From Gilliamella sp. ESL0443 (GTDB taxonomy: Bacteria; Pseudomonadota; Gammaproteobacteria; Enterobacterales; Orbaceae), in NCBI RefSeq assembly GCF_019469165.1, contig NZ_CP048263.1:2232001-2296000 (forward strand): a DNA stretch of 64,000 nt. The letters run 5' to 3'. A program made the translations under genes and the position numbers. This document shows positions 51,430 through 61,239 of this stretch, piece after piece. The stretch's first letter is position 1; each line of letters starts with the position of its first letter. The notes beneath the pieces are model-generated. The model saw only the letters and a program-made list of their open reading frames with translations, had not been told where the DNA came from and did not search any database.

Positions 51430-51457
51430 AAAAAAAGTTGAGGAGCGGGGTTTTTGA
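51430..51457 (+). repeat. 28-bp element, copy 1 (after dprA)
   Basis: Seven A residues, then GTTGAGGAGCGGGG, then TTTTTGA. An identical 28-bp copy lies in the opposite orientation at 63772-63799, after tusC. Both are a few bases to tens of bases past a stop codon. It has no internal inverted repeat, so it is not a simple terminator. Confidence 0.85.
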
Positions 51458-51464
51458 GCATAAA

Positions 51465-51490
51465 AAACCGCTGTAAAACCACAGCGGTTT
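51465..51490. terminator. Bidirectional terminator between dprA and rraA
   Basis: AAACCGCTGT (51465-51474) pairs perfectly with ACAGCGGTTT (51481-51490), loop AAAACC, preceded by an A-run that gives the minus strand a T-run. Confidence 0.8.
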
Positions 51491-51508
51491 ATGAAAATAA
51501 TGAGTGAT

Positions 51509-52000
51509 TTATTTATCGTCTACTTCAAGAGCGATTTCAGATAAGATAATGCCGGTATTATCAGCATAAATAAAGTCACCTGAGAAGAAAGTCACGCCAC
51601 CAAAATTAACACGAATATCAATTTCACCAACGCCTTGATCATCCGAGCCAACAGGAATTGCTGCAAGTGCTTGAACACCAATTTCAGCATCAGCAATATA
51701 ATCAACTTGTCGCACAGCACCATAGACGATGATACCTTCCCATTGGTTTTGCAGTGCAATATCGATTAATTCCGCATCTATCAATGCTCGGCGCACAGAA
51801 CCACCACCATCAATAACCAATACTTTACCTGCCCCATTGGATTGTAATACTTCGTACAATATACCGTTATCCTCAAAACATTTCACTGTGACGACCTGGC
51901 CTGAAAACGAAGCTACACCACCAAAATTACTAAATATCGGTTCTACGACATTAACATCTTCTGGGTAGTAATCACAAAGAATTGATGTTTCAAACTCCAT
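51509..52000 (-). CDS. rraA: Ribonuclease E activity regulator RraA
   Basis: RraA is a trimeric ring protein that binds RNase E and inhibits its action on many mRNAs. The 163 residues match E. coli RraA: the start [69 protein letters not shown] and [26 protein letters not shown] start at the ATG at 52000, which has AAAGGAGA 8 bases upstream and aligns with the E. coli start; the ten extra codons upstream span that ribosome site. It lies downstream of menA, as in E. coli. Confidence 0.96.
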   Translation of the reverse strand: MEFETSILCDYYPEDVNVVEPIFSNFGGVASFSGQVVTVKCFEDNGILYEVLQSNGAGKVLVIDGGGSVRRALIDAELIDIALQNQWEGIIVYGAVRQVDYIADAEIGVQALAAIPVGSDDQGVGEIDIRVNFGGVTFFSGDFIYADNTGIILSEIALEVDDK

Positions 52001-52089
52001 GGTAGAGTCTCCTTTAACTGTAATATTCATTCGATTCTAGTATAACGCTAACATTAAGTAAAACGATATAAATTTAGAATAAACGTGAG

Positions 52090-52992
52090 CTAGCTCAAAA
52101 TAATACCCAAACAATAAAGTAAATTAGTTAATAAAGCAAGTTTGACCATTTGTATTAGTAACGGTGCAGCGTCATTAACCGTCTTAAATTTAAACACCGA
52201 ATTGATATGTTTTATATACAGTGGCAATGTTAATAAAAATAGTCCACTCCAAAAAGTATGTAGATTTTTATAAGCAAATAAACTAAATAGACACAATGAT
52301 ACAATTAATAAAAGTAAGTGATAACAGCAACCGTAAGTTTTACCAATCAGCACAATCAATGTTCGTTTATGATGTTGTTTATCGCTTTCATAATCGCGCA
52401 GATTATTAATATTAAGTACTCCAACCGCTAATAATCCACTAGCAATTGCAGGTAAGATGAGTCGTGTCGATAACACTTTAGTCTGTAAGTAATCACTGCC
52501 AATTACCCCAACCAACCCAAAAAAGATAAGGACAGAGAAATCACCTAATCCAATATAACCATAAGGTTTTTTCCCCATCGTATAGGTAATTGCTGCAATA
52601 ATTGAGCATAATCCTAACAAGACAAAAATCAGAAGTTGTCGATAGTTGTTGCAGGCTAAAATAAGTAATGCAAGCCCTGAAGTAATACATAATAAAACGG
52701 TAATCCAAAGCGCTATTTTTAGTTGATTAAGCGTGATTAAACCTAACTGTAATCCCCGTTTATGCCCTGTTAAATTTTGTTGGTCACTGCCTTTAATTGC
52801 ATCACCGTAATCATTAGCCAAATTGGATAAAATTTGTAATAATGATGCGGTAATGATTGATAGTAGCATAATCAATGGGTCAAAAGACCGTTGCCAATAT
52901 GCTAGCGAATTTCCCATCAAAATAGCCGAAAGCGATAATACTAACGTTTTAGGGCGTAAACTAATAATCCATGGATAATATTTATTGGACAT
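52090..52992 (-). CDS. menA: 1,4-dihydroxy-2-naphthoate polyprenyltransferase
   Basis: MenA attaches a polyprenyl chain to DHNA to form demethylmenaquinone, an anaerobic electron carrier. The 300 residues are a multi-helix UbiA-family membrane enzyme. The two Asp-rich motifs are NLANDYGDAIKGSD (about residues 58-71) and NINNLRDYESDKQHHKRTL (about 193-211). Menaquinone use fits a low-oxygen habitat. The other men genes are not in this window. It is followed by rraA on the same strand. Confidence 0.94.
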   Translation of the reverse strand: MSNKYYPWIISLRPKTLVLSLSAILMGNSLAYWQRSFDPLIMLLSIITASLLQILSNLANDYGDAIKGSDQQNLTGHKRGLQLGLITLNQLKIALWITVLLCITSGLALLILACNNYRQLLIFVLLGLCSIIAAITYTMGKKPYGYIGLGDFSVLIFFGLVGVIGSDYLQTKVLSTRLILPAIASGLLAVGVLNINNLRDYESDKQHHKRTLIVLIGKTYGCCYHLLLLIVSLCLFSLFAYKNLHTFWSGLFLLTLPLYIKHINSVFKFKTVNDAAPLLIQMVKLALLTNLLYCLGIILS

Positions 52993-53060
52993 ACGTTATT
53001 TATTTGAAAAATTTAAGCATTCATCATAACAGCTATTGATTGTATATTCACGTTTTAGCA

Positions 53061-54248
53061 TTAACTAATTGAAGGTTTATTATTAACTTTTTTAGTATTT
53101 GAACGCACAAAATTTTTTATTTTTTTGAAATATCTTCTCATCTTTCCTTCGCGTAGTGCTGCAATAAAAAAGCCTAGCGAACCATATATGACTCCGAGAA
53201 ATAGAATCATAAATATATTAAATACATTATCTGACAAACCTAACCCCATCTGATTTACACCAGCAATCATATTTGTTGCCCATGTAGATGGTAACATTCG
53301 CGATACCGTTTGTACCCATAACGGCATAGCATCAAGAGGCCATATAGTACCGGATAGATAAAATACGGGGGTAGTCAAAAAGGCTAAGGTTAGATAAATC
53401 ATCTCGGTTCGATGTAAACATTCAGTGAGTAATTTACTCAAACCCAACACCGCTAATAATAGCGGAAATGTCATAATAATAATTTCGGGTATGCTTGCTA
53501 ATTGCCTATAGCCAAGAACCCAAGGCCATAATCCAAAGAGGACTAAAGACAAAAAGAGCCATATTGGTATAAGACCGCATAAACTTCCGAATATAACAAT
53601 CTTTGGTGGTTTACCTTGGGGCAAGGAGTGCAAGGTGATATTGGTGCGCGTTGAGGCAATCAAAAAGGAGTGTTGCAACAACATGACAAGTAATCCAGGA
53701 AAAGTTATCGCCGCAAAACTAATCCCGGCATTATAAAGCGGCATCGTTTGCCCTTTTATTGGCGATAAGATGATATTAATCTGCGGATCAGAAAAACCAG
53801 CATTGCGCATTACCCGCGTATTATATTCGGTTAATATTTGTTGATATATTCCTCTAATATCAACTTGTATTAGACCATTAGCTAGACGACTAGAAGCATC
53901 ACCATAAGCAGGAATTGTCACCTCTTCACCATTTAAAAGACGTTTTTCGAAATTTCTTGGAATGGTAAATACCGCAAATAATTTACGACTGTTAATATCA
54001 TCATAAGCTTCTAATGAATTTTCATAAGTAAGCACATCGATTTTAGAACTGGTATTTAAAGATCGAATCAAACTTCGACTTGTAGCGCTATGATCCTGAT
54101 CAACAATTGCTACCGGCAAATTGGTGATGGTGCCATTAATATAAACTAAGCTCATTAATGAAACAGAAACTAATAGCAATAACCACATTGGTCGCATTAG
54201 CATATAAAAAAACATTTTTATAGCTGAAGATAAAAATAGCTTAAGCAT
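53061..54248 (-). CDS. ABC-2 type export permease, second of a pair
   Basis: A 395-residue inner-membrane protein of the ABC-2 (ABC2_membrane_3) type. It has one N-terminal membrane helix (about residues 20-38), a large periplasmic domain (VAIVDQDHSATSRSLIRSLN, about 48-190) and about five C-terminal helices ending in a basic tail. It resembles E. coli YhhJ or YbhR. It is the third gene of an HlyD-permease-permease operon, 14 bases after the first permease gene. No ABC ATPase gene is adjacent. The substrate is unknown; drugs or lipophilic compounds are typical for relatives. Confidence 0.85.
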   Translation of the reverse strand: MLKLFLSSAIKMFFYMLMRPMWLLLLVSVSLMSLVYINGTITNLPVAIVDQDHSATSRSLIRSLNTSSKIDVLTYENSLEAYDDINSRKLFAVFTIPRNFEKRLLNGEEVTIPAYGDASSRLANGLIQVDIRGIYQQILTEYNTRVMRNAGFSDPQINIILSPIKGQTMPLYNAGISFAAITFPGLLVMLLQHSFLIASTRTNITLHSLPQGKPPKIVIFGSLCGLIPIWLFLSLVLFGLWPWVLGYRQLASIPEIIIMTFPLLLAVLGLSKLLTECLHRTEMIYLTLAFLTTPVFYLSGTIWPLDAMPLWVQTVSRMLPSTWATNMIAGVNQMGLGLSDNVFNIFMILFLGVIYGSLGFFIAALREGKMRRYFKKIKNFVRSNTKKVNNKPSIS

Positions 54249-54262
54249 CCAAATATTGCCTC

Positions 54263-55402
54263 TTACTGTGAATGTAAACGTTTGACTAAACGTTTTCTAA
54301 CTAACACTGTAATAATTATTGGATAGATCATTAAAATCCCACATGTTTTTAATACAGATAGATAACTGGAATGTCGTAAAAAGAGATCGAATAATTTATT
54401 CAGTGCATAGGTTAAAGGCTCAAGTGACGAAATAAATCTTGCTATCCAAGGCATCGACAATTCAGGCACCACTACTCCTGAATAGGTCAACGCAAGCCCC
54501 ACCAATACCCCAATATAGGTATATGCATCTAATACTGTTTTAGTAAATGTATAAAGCAAAATACCAATACTTTGCGCAGCAATAACATAAAAGAATACCA
54601 CCAGCATCATAGCAAATGGCGAACCAGATACGCGCGCATCAGAAAATAAAACCAGCATAGCTATTTCAAACATCAATAACATGGTATACCAGATGGTATA
54701 AGGAGTTAGTTTACCTAATACAAATGGATAATTAGGCCGAGTCCGTTTAGGTAATCGCGATAAAATATGAATTGTTGTGGTCACTACAAATAATTGTAAC
54801 AAATGAACTACCGCGGAAAATTGCTGGAAGTACATTGAGTTACCACTAGCATTAAATAACCCATCATAATTGAAATTAACTTGAGAAAGCTTAGGTACGG
54901 GCAAACCAATACTGGTTGCCATGGTCGTCCGATATTGTGTATTTAATGAAGCAATTAGGCCGGAATAGTCCATAATAGAGTATAAGCCAGCACTATAATA
55001 TAAAGCATTATAATAAAGCATCGGCGTTGGTTGACGACCAGCTAATACATCGGCTTCAAAATTAGGCGGTATGTAGAGAATGGCGTAGATTTTAGCTTTT
55101 TCTAAATCACGTTCAGCCATTTTTAACTGATTATCATAATTAATTAGATTTGCGTGCGCGCCAGCGTTAAGATCCCGAATAATTTCACGAGATAAGGTAC
55201 TTTTATCTTGATCAACATAACCTACTGGAAGATCAAATAATACACCTCGATAAAATATACTGCTGATGATCACAAAAATAATCAGCGGTAAAATCCACAT
55301 TAACCAATGGAAAGTAAAACGCTTAAATATAACTGGAATTTCATCGTTAAATGCTTCTTTAAAGCGATGCCAGAAATCTGAAATTAGTTGTCTATTTTCC
55401 AT
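54263..55402 (-). CDS. ABC-2 type export permease, first of a pair
   Basis: A 379-residue permease of the same family as its neighbour. It has an N-terminal helix (about residues 32-52), a periplasmic domain opening LPVGYVDQDKSTLSREIIRDLN (about 56-200) and a bundle of about five helices toward the C-terminus. The shared VDQD-S-LSR pattern suggests the two permeases form a heterodimer. The gene overlaps the end of the HlyD gene by 19 bases, so it is translationally coupled. No ATP-binding motifs are present in either permease. Confidence 0.85.
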   Translation of the reverse strand: MENRQLISDFWHRFKEAFNDEIPVIFKRFTFHWLMWILPLIIFVIISSIFYRGVLFDLPVGYVDQDKSTLSREIIRDLNAGAHANLINYDNQLKMAERDLEKAKIYAILYIPPNFEADVLAGRQPTPMLYYNALYYSAGLYSIMDYSGLIASLNTQYRTTMATSIGLPVPKLSQVNFNYDGLFNASGNSMYFQQFSAVVHLLQLFVVTTTIHILSRLPKRTRPNYPFVLGKLTPYTIWYTMLLMFEIAMLVLFSDARVSGSPFAMMLVVFFYVIAAQSIGILLYTFTKTVLDAYTYIGVLVGLALTYSGVVVPELSMPWIARFISSLEPLTYALNKLFDLFLRHSSYLSVLKTCGILMIYPIIITVLVRKRLVKRLHSQ

Positions 55403-56355
55403 AATGTACTCATACCTGCGCGTAAGCCTTCAACAGGTTTAGTTGGATAAAGTCTAATTTCAAAGGTTTTCAAATCGAAATCACCCGTTGCTCGAGTAGC
55501 ACGTTTAGTTGCATAATCGCCCATTGGTGAAATAAAACGAACTTCCGCTTCAACTTCTTTATTGCCAAGGGCTGGAACTTCCAACCTAACATGGTCACCC
55601 TTGTGAATATTAGGCATAATATTCTCACGAATATTAAACACAAAATAAGCTTGTGGTAATCGAATAACTGTTAATAGTGGGCTATTTGCATTAAACAGCT
55701 CGCCTACTTCGGCAGGGATTGAACCAACCTCACCATCTACAGGCGCCTTGACTTGCAGATCATCATATTGAATCTGTAATTGTTTAAGTTGCTCTTCAGC
55801 CTCTTGCAATTTAGCATTATAGATCTCACGCTGTTCAATACGATCACCGTTTTTCGCTTGATCTAAATTGGCTTGGGCTGACAAAACCTGCTGATGAGCT
55901 GCATCACGCGTTTTAAGGGCATTATCTAATATTGATTGAGAAACAAAACCTTTTGCCGAAATGGCTTTATTACGATTGTACTCTTTCGAAGCATTATCAT
56001 AAGAAACTTTTGCTTGTTCCAATAACGCTTCATAATAGCGAATACTTTCTTCACGAGTACCGTTTTGAGAAAGTTCAACTTGCGCTTTTGCTTGATCTCG
56101 CCCAGCTTCGGCAGCTTTAACTTGAGCTAAAAGCTCAGGACTGTCAAGCGTAATTAAGACATCATTTTGTTTAACATCATCGCCACGATTGACATGAATT
56201 ACTTGCACTCGCCCCTTGGCTTTAGAGGATATGCTGACATTAGGTGCATCAACTTCGCCTTGCAAAATAAGCTGGCTGCTATGAGCACGTATTAAGATCG
56301 TCATTGAAATTAAAATAACAATCAATGCAATAACAATAAAAATTTTTTTATTCAT
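55384..56355 (-). CDS. HlyD-family periplasmic adaptor protein
   Basis: A 323-residue membrane-fusion protein with one N-terminal anchor helix (about 5-24), a biotinyl-lipoyl-like hairpin (LQGEVDAPNVSISSKAKGRVQVIHVNRGDDVKQNDVLITLDSPEL), a long coiled-coil hairpin rich in Ala/Gln/Lys (about 75-200), and a beta-barrel part (VKAPVDGEVGSIPAEVGELFNANSPLLTV). It resembles E. coli YhiI and YbhG. Such adaptors bridge an inner-membrane exporter to an outer-membrane TolC-like channel. It is the first gene of the operon with two ABC-2 permeases. Confidence 0.88.
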   Translation of the reverse strand: MNKKIFIVIALIVILISMTILIRAHSSQLILQGEVDAPNVSISSKAKGRVQVIHVNRGDDVKQNDVLITLDSPELLAQVKAAEAGRDQAKAQVELSQNGTREESIRYYEALLEQAKVSYDNASKEYNRNKAISAKGFVSQSILDNALKTRDAAHQQVLSAQANLDQAKNGDRIEQREIYNAKLQEAEEQLKQLQIQYDDLQVKAPVDGEVGSIPAEVGELFNANSPLLTVIRLPQAYFVFNIRENIMPNIHKGDHVRLEVPALGNKEVEAEVRFISPMGDYATKRATRATGDFDLKTFEIRLYPTKPVEGLRAGMSTLWKIDN

Positions 56356-56691
56356 AAATTTGTTTTGAGTGACAATTGTAAGATAAGGCCTAAAGAACTA
56401 GGATAATTGTATGCAATCAAGAATTAACATACTTCAAAAATGATTACTATATCATACGATATAACGCTTTATTTAAACAATCTAAGCTATATTTCTATGC
56501 CCAAATAAGGCTAAACGGGACTATTTACAACTATATTGATTGATATTCTATTTCACCCTTAAATAAATTTCAATAATTGTAAACCTCCATTTTAATAGAT
56601 TTCATTTATAAATGTTATCAGTCAAAAGAAATAGATAAAAACCTACTTATTTAGTATGATATTTTATAATTGAAATAATAAGGCTTGAAAT
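56356..56691. other. Divergent intergenic region between the export operon and ndh
   Basis: About 336 AT-rich bases with no convincing gene. It contains the 16-bp palindrome TATATCATACGATATA (56448-56463), a possible operator for the export operon. I see no clear FNR or Fur site for ndh. Confidence 0.4.
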
Positions 56692-57981
56692 ATGCAAAAA
56701 ATAATTATTATTGGTGGTGGTGCCGGCGGTTTAGAGCTCGCTACTGACCTAGGTGATAAGTTAGGCAAAACGGACAAAGCTCAAATTACCCTAATTGATA
56801 AAAACAGTTATCATTTATGGAAACCATTATTACATGAAGTAGCAACGGGTGTACTTGATGAGCAAGTTGATAATATTTATTATGCATCTCAAGGACAACA
56901 ACATAATTTCGAATTTACCCAGGGTACCTTTACTGACCTTAATCGGGACCAAAAACAAATCACTATTATCAATCATCAAGATGAATCAGTCGCTATTGAT
57001 TACGACATTTTAGTTATTGCCATTGGTAGTACTTCTAACGATTTTGGTACACCTGGTGTTAAAGAACATTGTATCTTCTTAGACGATCAAAATGCAGCGA
57101 TTCGCTTGCGAGAAACCTTAATAAATAAATTCACCAGTTTCTGTTCAATTATCGATAATGATCAAAGCACCGACGAAGATAAAATTCGAATTGCTATCGT
57201 AGGCGGTGGTGCAACTGGCGTTGAGTTAGCTTCTGAACTACCACACATGGTGGAAGCATTTGGTGCCTGTGGTCGTAATAAGATGTGTTCCGATCTTTTA
57301 GATGTGTCGGTTATTGAAGCAACAGATCGTATTTTACCAGCCCTACCAGAAAAGACTGCGGCAAGTATTACTAAAACACTTGAAAAACAAGGTATCCATG
57401 TATTAACCAAGACCATGATTACTAAGGCTGAAAGCGATGGATTTTATCCAAAAGAAGGCGATACTATTAAAGCCGACATTATGATCTGGACTGCGGGTGT
57501 TAAAGCTCCTGATTATTTAAAGGAAATTGCTGGATTAGAGTCAAGTCGTTCAAATCAATTGGTGGTAAAACCAACATTGCAAACTTCTCGTGATGACAAT
57601 ATTTTTGTTATCGGCGATTGCGCTTACGCAATGCAAGACAATGGCCATGCCTCACCACCTACTGCTCAAGCTGCACATCAAATGGCAAAAATTTGTTACG
57701 AAAACATTATCAACATATTAGATAATAAGCCATTAAAATCGTTTAAGTATACCGATAATGGCACAATCATTTCTTTACATGATACCGCGCAAGGTGTGGT
57801 TAAAATAGCAGGAAAAAGTGAAATGGGTGTAAAGGGATGGTTTGCGCTAATTATTCATCGATTGTTGTATCGAATGCATCAAGCTAGCTTGTTAGGTATT
57901 TTCAAAACGATTCGTTTTGCTCGTGCCAGTAAAGTTATGTACAAAACAAAATCGACATCTATTTTCAGTAATCGGGATTAA
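56692..57981 (+). CDS. ndh: Type II NADH dehydrogenase
   Basis: Ndh is a membrane-associated, single-subunit NADH:quinone oxidoreductase that does not pump protons. The 429 residues have two Rossmann motifs, IIIIGGGAGGLELATDLG (FAD, about 3-20) and IAIVGGGATGVELASEL (NADH, about 164-180). LWKPLLHEVATG, ALGSTSNDF-like AIGSTSNDFGTPGVKEHCIFLDD and VIGDCAYAM are also present. The amphipathic C-terminus is membrane-binding in relatives. A hairpin terminator follows (58001-58031). It is monocistronic. Confidence 0.96.
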   Translation: MQKIIIIGGGAGGLELATDLGDKLGKTDKAQITLIDKNSYHLWKPLLHEVATGVLDEQVDNIYYASQGQQHNFEFTQGTFTDLNRDQKQITIINHQDESVAIDYDILVIAIGSTSNDFGTPGVKEHCIFLDDQNAAIRLRETLINKFTSFCSIIDNDQSTDEDKIRIAIVGGGATGVELASELPHMVEAFGACGRNKMCSDLLDVSVIEATDRILPALPEKTAASITKTLEKQGIHVLTKTMITKAESDGFYPKEGDTIKADIMIWTAGVKAPDYLKEIAGLESSRSNQLVVKPTLQTSRDDNIFVIGDCAYAMQDNGHASPPTAQAAHQMAKICYENIINILDNKPLKSFKYTDNGTIISLHDTAQGVVKIAGKSEMGVKGWFALIIHRLLYRMHQASLLGIFKTIRFARASKVMYKTKSTSIFSNRD

Positions 57982-58000
57982 TGACTGAAACACGCCTAAA

Positions 58001-58031
58001 AGCTACTTAAAATTTATTTAAGTAGCTATTT
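58001..58031 (+). terminator. Intrinsic terminator after ndh
   Basis: AGCTACTTAAA (58001-58011) pairs perfectly with TTTAAGTAGCT (58017-58027), loop ATTTA, followed by ATTTT. Confidence 0.7.
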
Positions 58032-58082
58032 TAGCTAATAATTTTATAATATTACCTTGATTTATTTTTTAAGTAGAAAATC

Positions 58083-58685
58083 ATGCGTTCTATTTTGATT
58101 ATTATATTACTTTTCACTACCTACACGACGGCCACAGCAGATTACCTAGATGGCGATATTATTTTCCAATCTTCTCAATCAAACCAAAGCAAGGCGATTG
58201 AGCTAGCAACCAAGTCACCTTATAGTCACATGGGAATAATTTTTATTAAAAATGGAAAACCTTATGTCTTTGAAGCAGCATCTAAAGTGGTCTATACACC
58301 GTTTGATAAATGGGTAAATCGAGGAAAAAATAGAAAATATATAATTAAACGCCTAAAAGATCACACTTTATCACAAAAAGAAATTGCTAATTTAAAACGA
58401 GTTGCTCATTCATTTGAAAATAAGCCTTACGATATTTGGTTTGGCTGGGATGATAAGTATATTTATTGCTCAGAACTAGTTTGGAAAATTTATAATAAAG
58501 CACTTAACTTAAAAATTGGACAATTACAAAGGATTAAAGATTTTAATCTGTCAGCACCAGCAGTTAAACAAAAACTAACTGAACGCTATGGAGATAAGAT
58601 CCCTTATCAAGAAACCGTTATTTCACCAGTCGCTATATTCAATTCACCATTATTAATAACAGTAGATCAACATTGGTCGAATTAG
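58083..58685 (+). CDS. yiiX: YiiX-like papain-fold amidase/lipid hydrolase
   Basis: A 200-residue secreted protein with a signal peptide (about residues 1-19) followed by a permuted NlpC/P60 (papain-like) fold, close to E. coli YiiX in length and motifs. The catalytic pair is His49 in [10 protein letters not shown] and Cys129 in [20 protein letters not shown] near the start is also typical. Members act on amide or ester bonds in cell-wall or lipid substrates; the substrate here is unknown. Its last 4 bases overlap the convergent rnhB. Confidence 0.88.
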   Translation: MRSILIIILLFTTYTTATADYLDGDIIFQSSQSNQSKAIELATKSPYSHMGIIFIKNGKPYVFEAASKVVYTPFDKWVNRGKNRKYIIKRLKDHTLSQKEIANLKRVAHSFENKPYDIWFGWDDKYIYCSELVWKIYNKALNLKIGQLQRIKDFNLSAPAVKQKLTERYGDKIPYQETVISPVAIFNSPLLITVDQHWSN

Positions 58686-59275
58686 ATAAGTAACAATCTC
58701 TTAATTGGAGCAAAACTCTTACGATACAAATGGTTGATACCGTGTGATTCTATAGCCATTAGGTGATCTTTGGTGGGATATCCTTTATGCTTTGCCAATC
58801 CATAGTGCGGATACAATTTATCTAATTCAACCATTTCACGATCACGAGTCACTTTCGCAAGAATCGACGCAGCACTAATTTCAGCAACAAGTAAATCGCC
58901 TTTAACGACAGCTTGTGTTTGAATACCAAATTCAGGGCAACGATTGCCATCCACTAAAACATAATTGGGTTTGATTTTTAAACCAGACACCGCCCGTTGC
59001 ATAGCCAGCATAGTGGCATGAAGAATATTAAGCTTATCAATCTCATCGACTGATGCTCTAGCAACACTCCACGCTAATGCATTTTGCTTGATAATATCAA
59101 ATAAAGCTTCACGTTTTTTTTCTGTCAGCTTTTTAGAATCGGTTAATCCCTCTATCGGTTTATTTGGATCTAAAATCACAGCAGCAGTAACAACATCACC
59201 ACACAGAGGACCTCGTCCAACTTCGTCAACTCCGGCAATTAATGTGGCATCAGGGTAGGTAAATTCTAACAACAA
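58682..59275 (-). CDS. rnhB: Ribonuclease HII
   Basis: RNase HII removes ribonucleotides from DNA. The 197 residues show the catalytic acidic residues in [18 protein letters not shown] (about 12-29), the [16 protein letters not shown] block, and [11 protein letters not shown] and [15 protein letters not shown] further on. It is the last gene of fabZ-lpxA-lpxB-rnhB, and its start overlaps the lpxB end by 10 bases. The E. coli order continues with dnaE, but here a convergent yiiX follows. Confidence 0.97.
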   Translation of the reverse strand: MLLEFTYPDATLIAGVDEVGRGPLCGDVVTAAVILDPNKPIEGLTDSKKLTEKKREALFDIIKQNALAWSVARASVDEIDKLNILHATMLAMQRAVSGLKIKPNYVLVDGNRCPEFGIQTQAVVKGDLLVAEISAASILAKVTRDREMVELDKLYPHYGLAKHKGYPTKDHLMAIESHGINHLYRKSFAPIKRLLLI

Positions 59276-60420
59276 TGTGAATCCTCTAATACATCAAGTA
59301 CAGCTTGTGCTGCTTGTTCATCTGCATTACAACGAATTTGTTTATGCAAAGCTAAAAATGTCGCTTTTAATTCGGTATTATCACTTTCTAAAAAAGGAAG
59401 AACATGATTAGCGATATTTTCTGGTGTACAGTCATGTTGTAGCAACTCAGGTACTATTTCTTTACCTGCTAAGATATTTGGTAACGACACATAAGGCGTT
59501 TTGATTAACTTTTTAGCCAACCAAAACGTAAAAGCTTTCATTTTGTAACCGACAACCATTGGGCATTTTGCTAACATACATTCAAGAGCAACCGTTCCAG
59601 ACGCTAAAATTGCCGCATTACTGGCAATCATTGCTTCACGAGCATGACCATCTAATAACTGCACATTAAGTTGTGGTGCGATTTCAGTTTTAATTCGCTC
59701 AAACTCTTGTTTCCTTTTCTCATTTGCTAAAGGAACCACAATATGTAAATCAGGAAATTTGTCACGTAGCAATTGAGCCGCCTTTAAAAAAGGCTCAGAT
59801 AATAACGTCACTTCAGCATGACGGCTGCCAGGTAAAAGTGCTAAGCATTGGCAATCAAGCGGGATACCTAATTGTTGACGCATTGCGGTTTGATCTGGTT
59901 CTAAAGGAATGTCATCAGCCATTTTATGACCAATAAAACGACAAGGAACATCAAATTTATCGTAAAAGGCTTTTTCAAAAGGAAGAAAAGCTAAGATAAG
60001 ATTAGTATTTCGTTTAATCTTAAACACGCGCTTTTGTTTCCAAGCCCAGACTGATGGGCTCACATAATGAATAGTTTTAATACCAGCTTGTTTGAGTTTA
60101 CCTTCTAATGATAGATTAAAATCAGGCGCATCAATACCAATAAATATATCAGGTTTTAGTTCAATAAGACGTTTAGTGATATCTCGACGAATAGCTAAAA
60201 TACGACGTAATCGACCTAATACCTCGACAATGCCCATCACAGACAGCTCTTCCATTTCATACCAAGCTTTACAGCCTTCAGCTTGCATTTGTGGTCCAGC
60301 AATTCCAACAAATTGAATATTTGGATGGTGTTTTTTGAGAGAACGAATTAAACCTGCACCTAAAATGTCACCAGATGTTTCACCAGCGACAAGTGCTACA
60401 GTTAAAGCTTTATCAGTCAT
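59266..60420 (-). CDS. lpxB: Lipid-A-disaccharide synthase
   Basis: LpxB condenses UDP-2,3-diacylglucosamine with lipid X to make the lipid A disaccharide on the inner face of the inner membrane. The 384-residue GT19 protein has [22 protein letters not shown] (about 8-29), the [15 protein letters not shown] block, [25 protein letters not shown] (about 200-209) and the donor-site region [11 protein letters not shown] (about 270-280). Its start codon shares one base with the lpxA stop (TAATG). Confidence 0.97.
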   Translation of the reverse strand: MTDKALTVALVAGETSGDILGAGLIRSLKKHHPNIQFVGIAGPQMQAEGCKAWYEMEELSVMGIVEVLGRLRRILAIRRDITKRLIELKPDIFIGIDAPDFNLSLEGKLKQAGIKTIHYVSPSVWAWKQKRVFKIKRNTNLILAFLPFEKAFYDKFDVPCRFIGHKMADDIPLEPDQTAMRQQLGIPLDCQCLALLPGSRHAEVTLLSEPFLKAAQLLRDKFPDLHIVVPLANEKRKQEFERIKTEIAPQLNVQLLDGHAREAMIASNAAILASGTVALECMLAKCPMVVGYKMKAFTFWLAKKLIKTPYVSLPNILAGKEIVPELLQHDCTPENIANHVLPFLESDNTELKATFLALHKQIRCNADEQAAQAVLDVLEDSHCC

Positions 60421-61199
60421 TAACGAATAATGCCACGAGTCGAACGAGCAAAAAAGTCAGTAAACAGTTGAACTTCAGGGTACTGTTTAGCTAACGATTC
60501 AATTTCAACTTTGGCATCGTCAAGGGTTAACCCATTTCGATAAAGAATTTTGTAAGTATTACGAATGGCTTGTAGTGCTTCTTTACTAAAACCTCTACGT
60601 TTCAATCCTTCATAGTTAACGCCATGTGGTGTTGCATGATTGCCTTGTGCAATAACATAAGGAGGAACATCTTGGGCAACACCAGAACAACCACCAACCA
60701 TTACGTGAGATCCGATAACACAAAATTGATGTACAGCTGTCATACCACCAATAATAACATGATTGTCTAACTGCACATGACCGCCAAGCGTTGCATTATT
60801 CGCTAAAATACAATTATTACCAATAATACAATCATGAGCAACGTGTGCATTAATCATGAATAAATTATCACTACCAATACGCGTTAACTCCCCCCCTTGA
60901 ACAGTGCCGCGATGAATCGTCACACTTTCACGAATCATATTACGATCACCAATTTCAGTACGAGTTGGTTCTCCACGATATTTTAGATCTTGGTTAACTT
61001 CACCGATTGAAGCAAATTGATAGATTTGATTATTTTGACCAATTTTGGTGTGGCCATTAACGACAACATGTGATTTTAAAAAAGTGCCATCACCAATTTC
61101 AACATGTTCACCAATATAACAAAAAGGCCCGATTTTGACGTTATCACCAATCTTTGCCCCCTTTTCTATTACTGAACTTGGGTGTATTTCCGTTGCCAT
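60420..61199 (-). CDS. lpxA: UDP-N-acetylglucosamine acyltransferase
   Basis: LpxA transfers a 3-hydroxyacyl chain from ACP to UDP-GlcNAc, the first step of lipid A synthesis. The 259-residue trimeric enzyme has an N-terminal left-handed beta-helix of hexapeptide repeats (about 1-190) with the catalytic-type histidine in [20 protein letters not shown], then [37 protein letters not shown] and a helical C-terminus. It is 40 bases downstream of fabZ, whose hydroxyacyl-ACP substrate it competes for. Confidence 0.97.
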   Translation of the reverse strand: MATEIHPSSVIEKGAKIGDNVKIGPFCYIGEHVEIGDGTFLKSHVVVNGHTKIGQNNQIYQFASIGEVNQDLKYRGEPTRTEIGDRNMIRESVTIHRGTVQGGELTRIGSDNLFMINAHVAHDCIIGNNCILANNATLGGHVQLDNHVIIGGMTAVHQFCVIGSHVMVGGCSGVAQDVPPYVIAQGNHATPHGVNYEGLKRRGFSKEALQAIRNTYKILYRNGLTLDDAKVEIESLAKQYPEVQLFTDFFARSTRGIIR

Positions 61200-61239
61200 A
61201 GCAATTCCTTAATACATTTGGGATATTTCAAAATCAATA

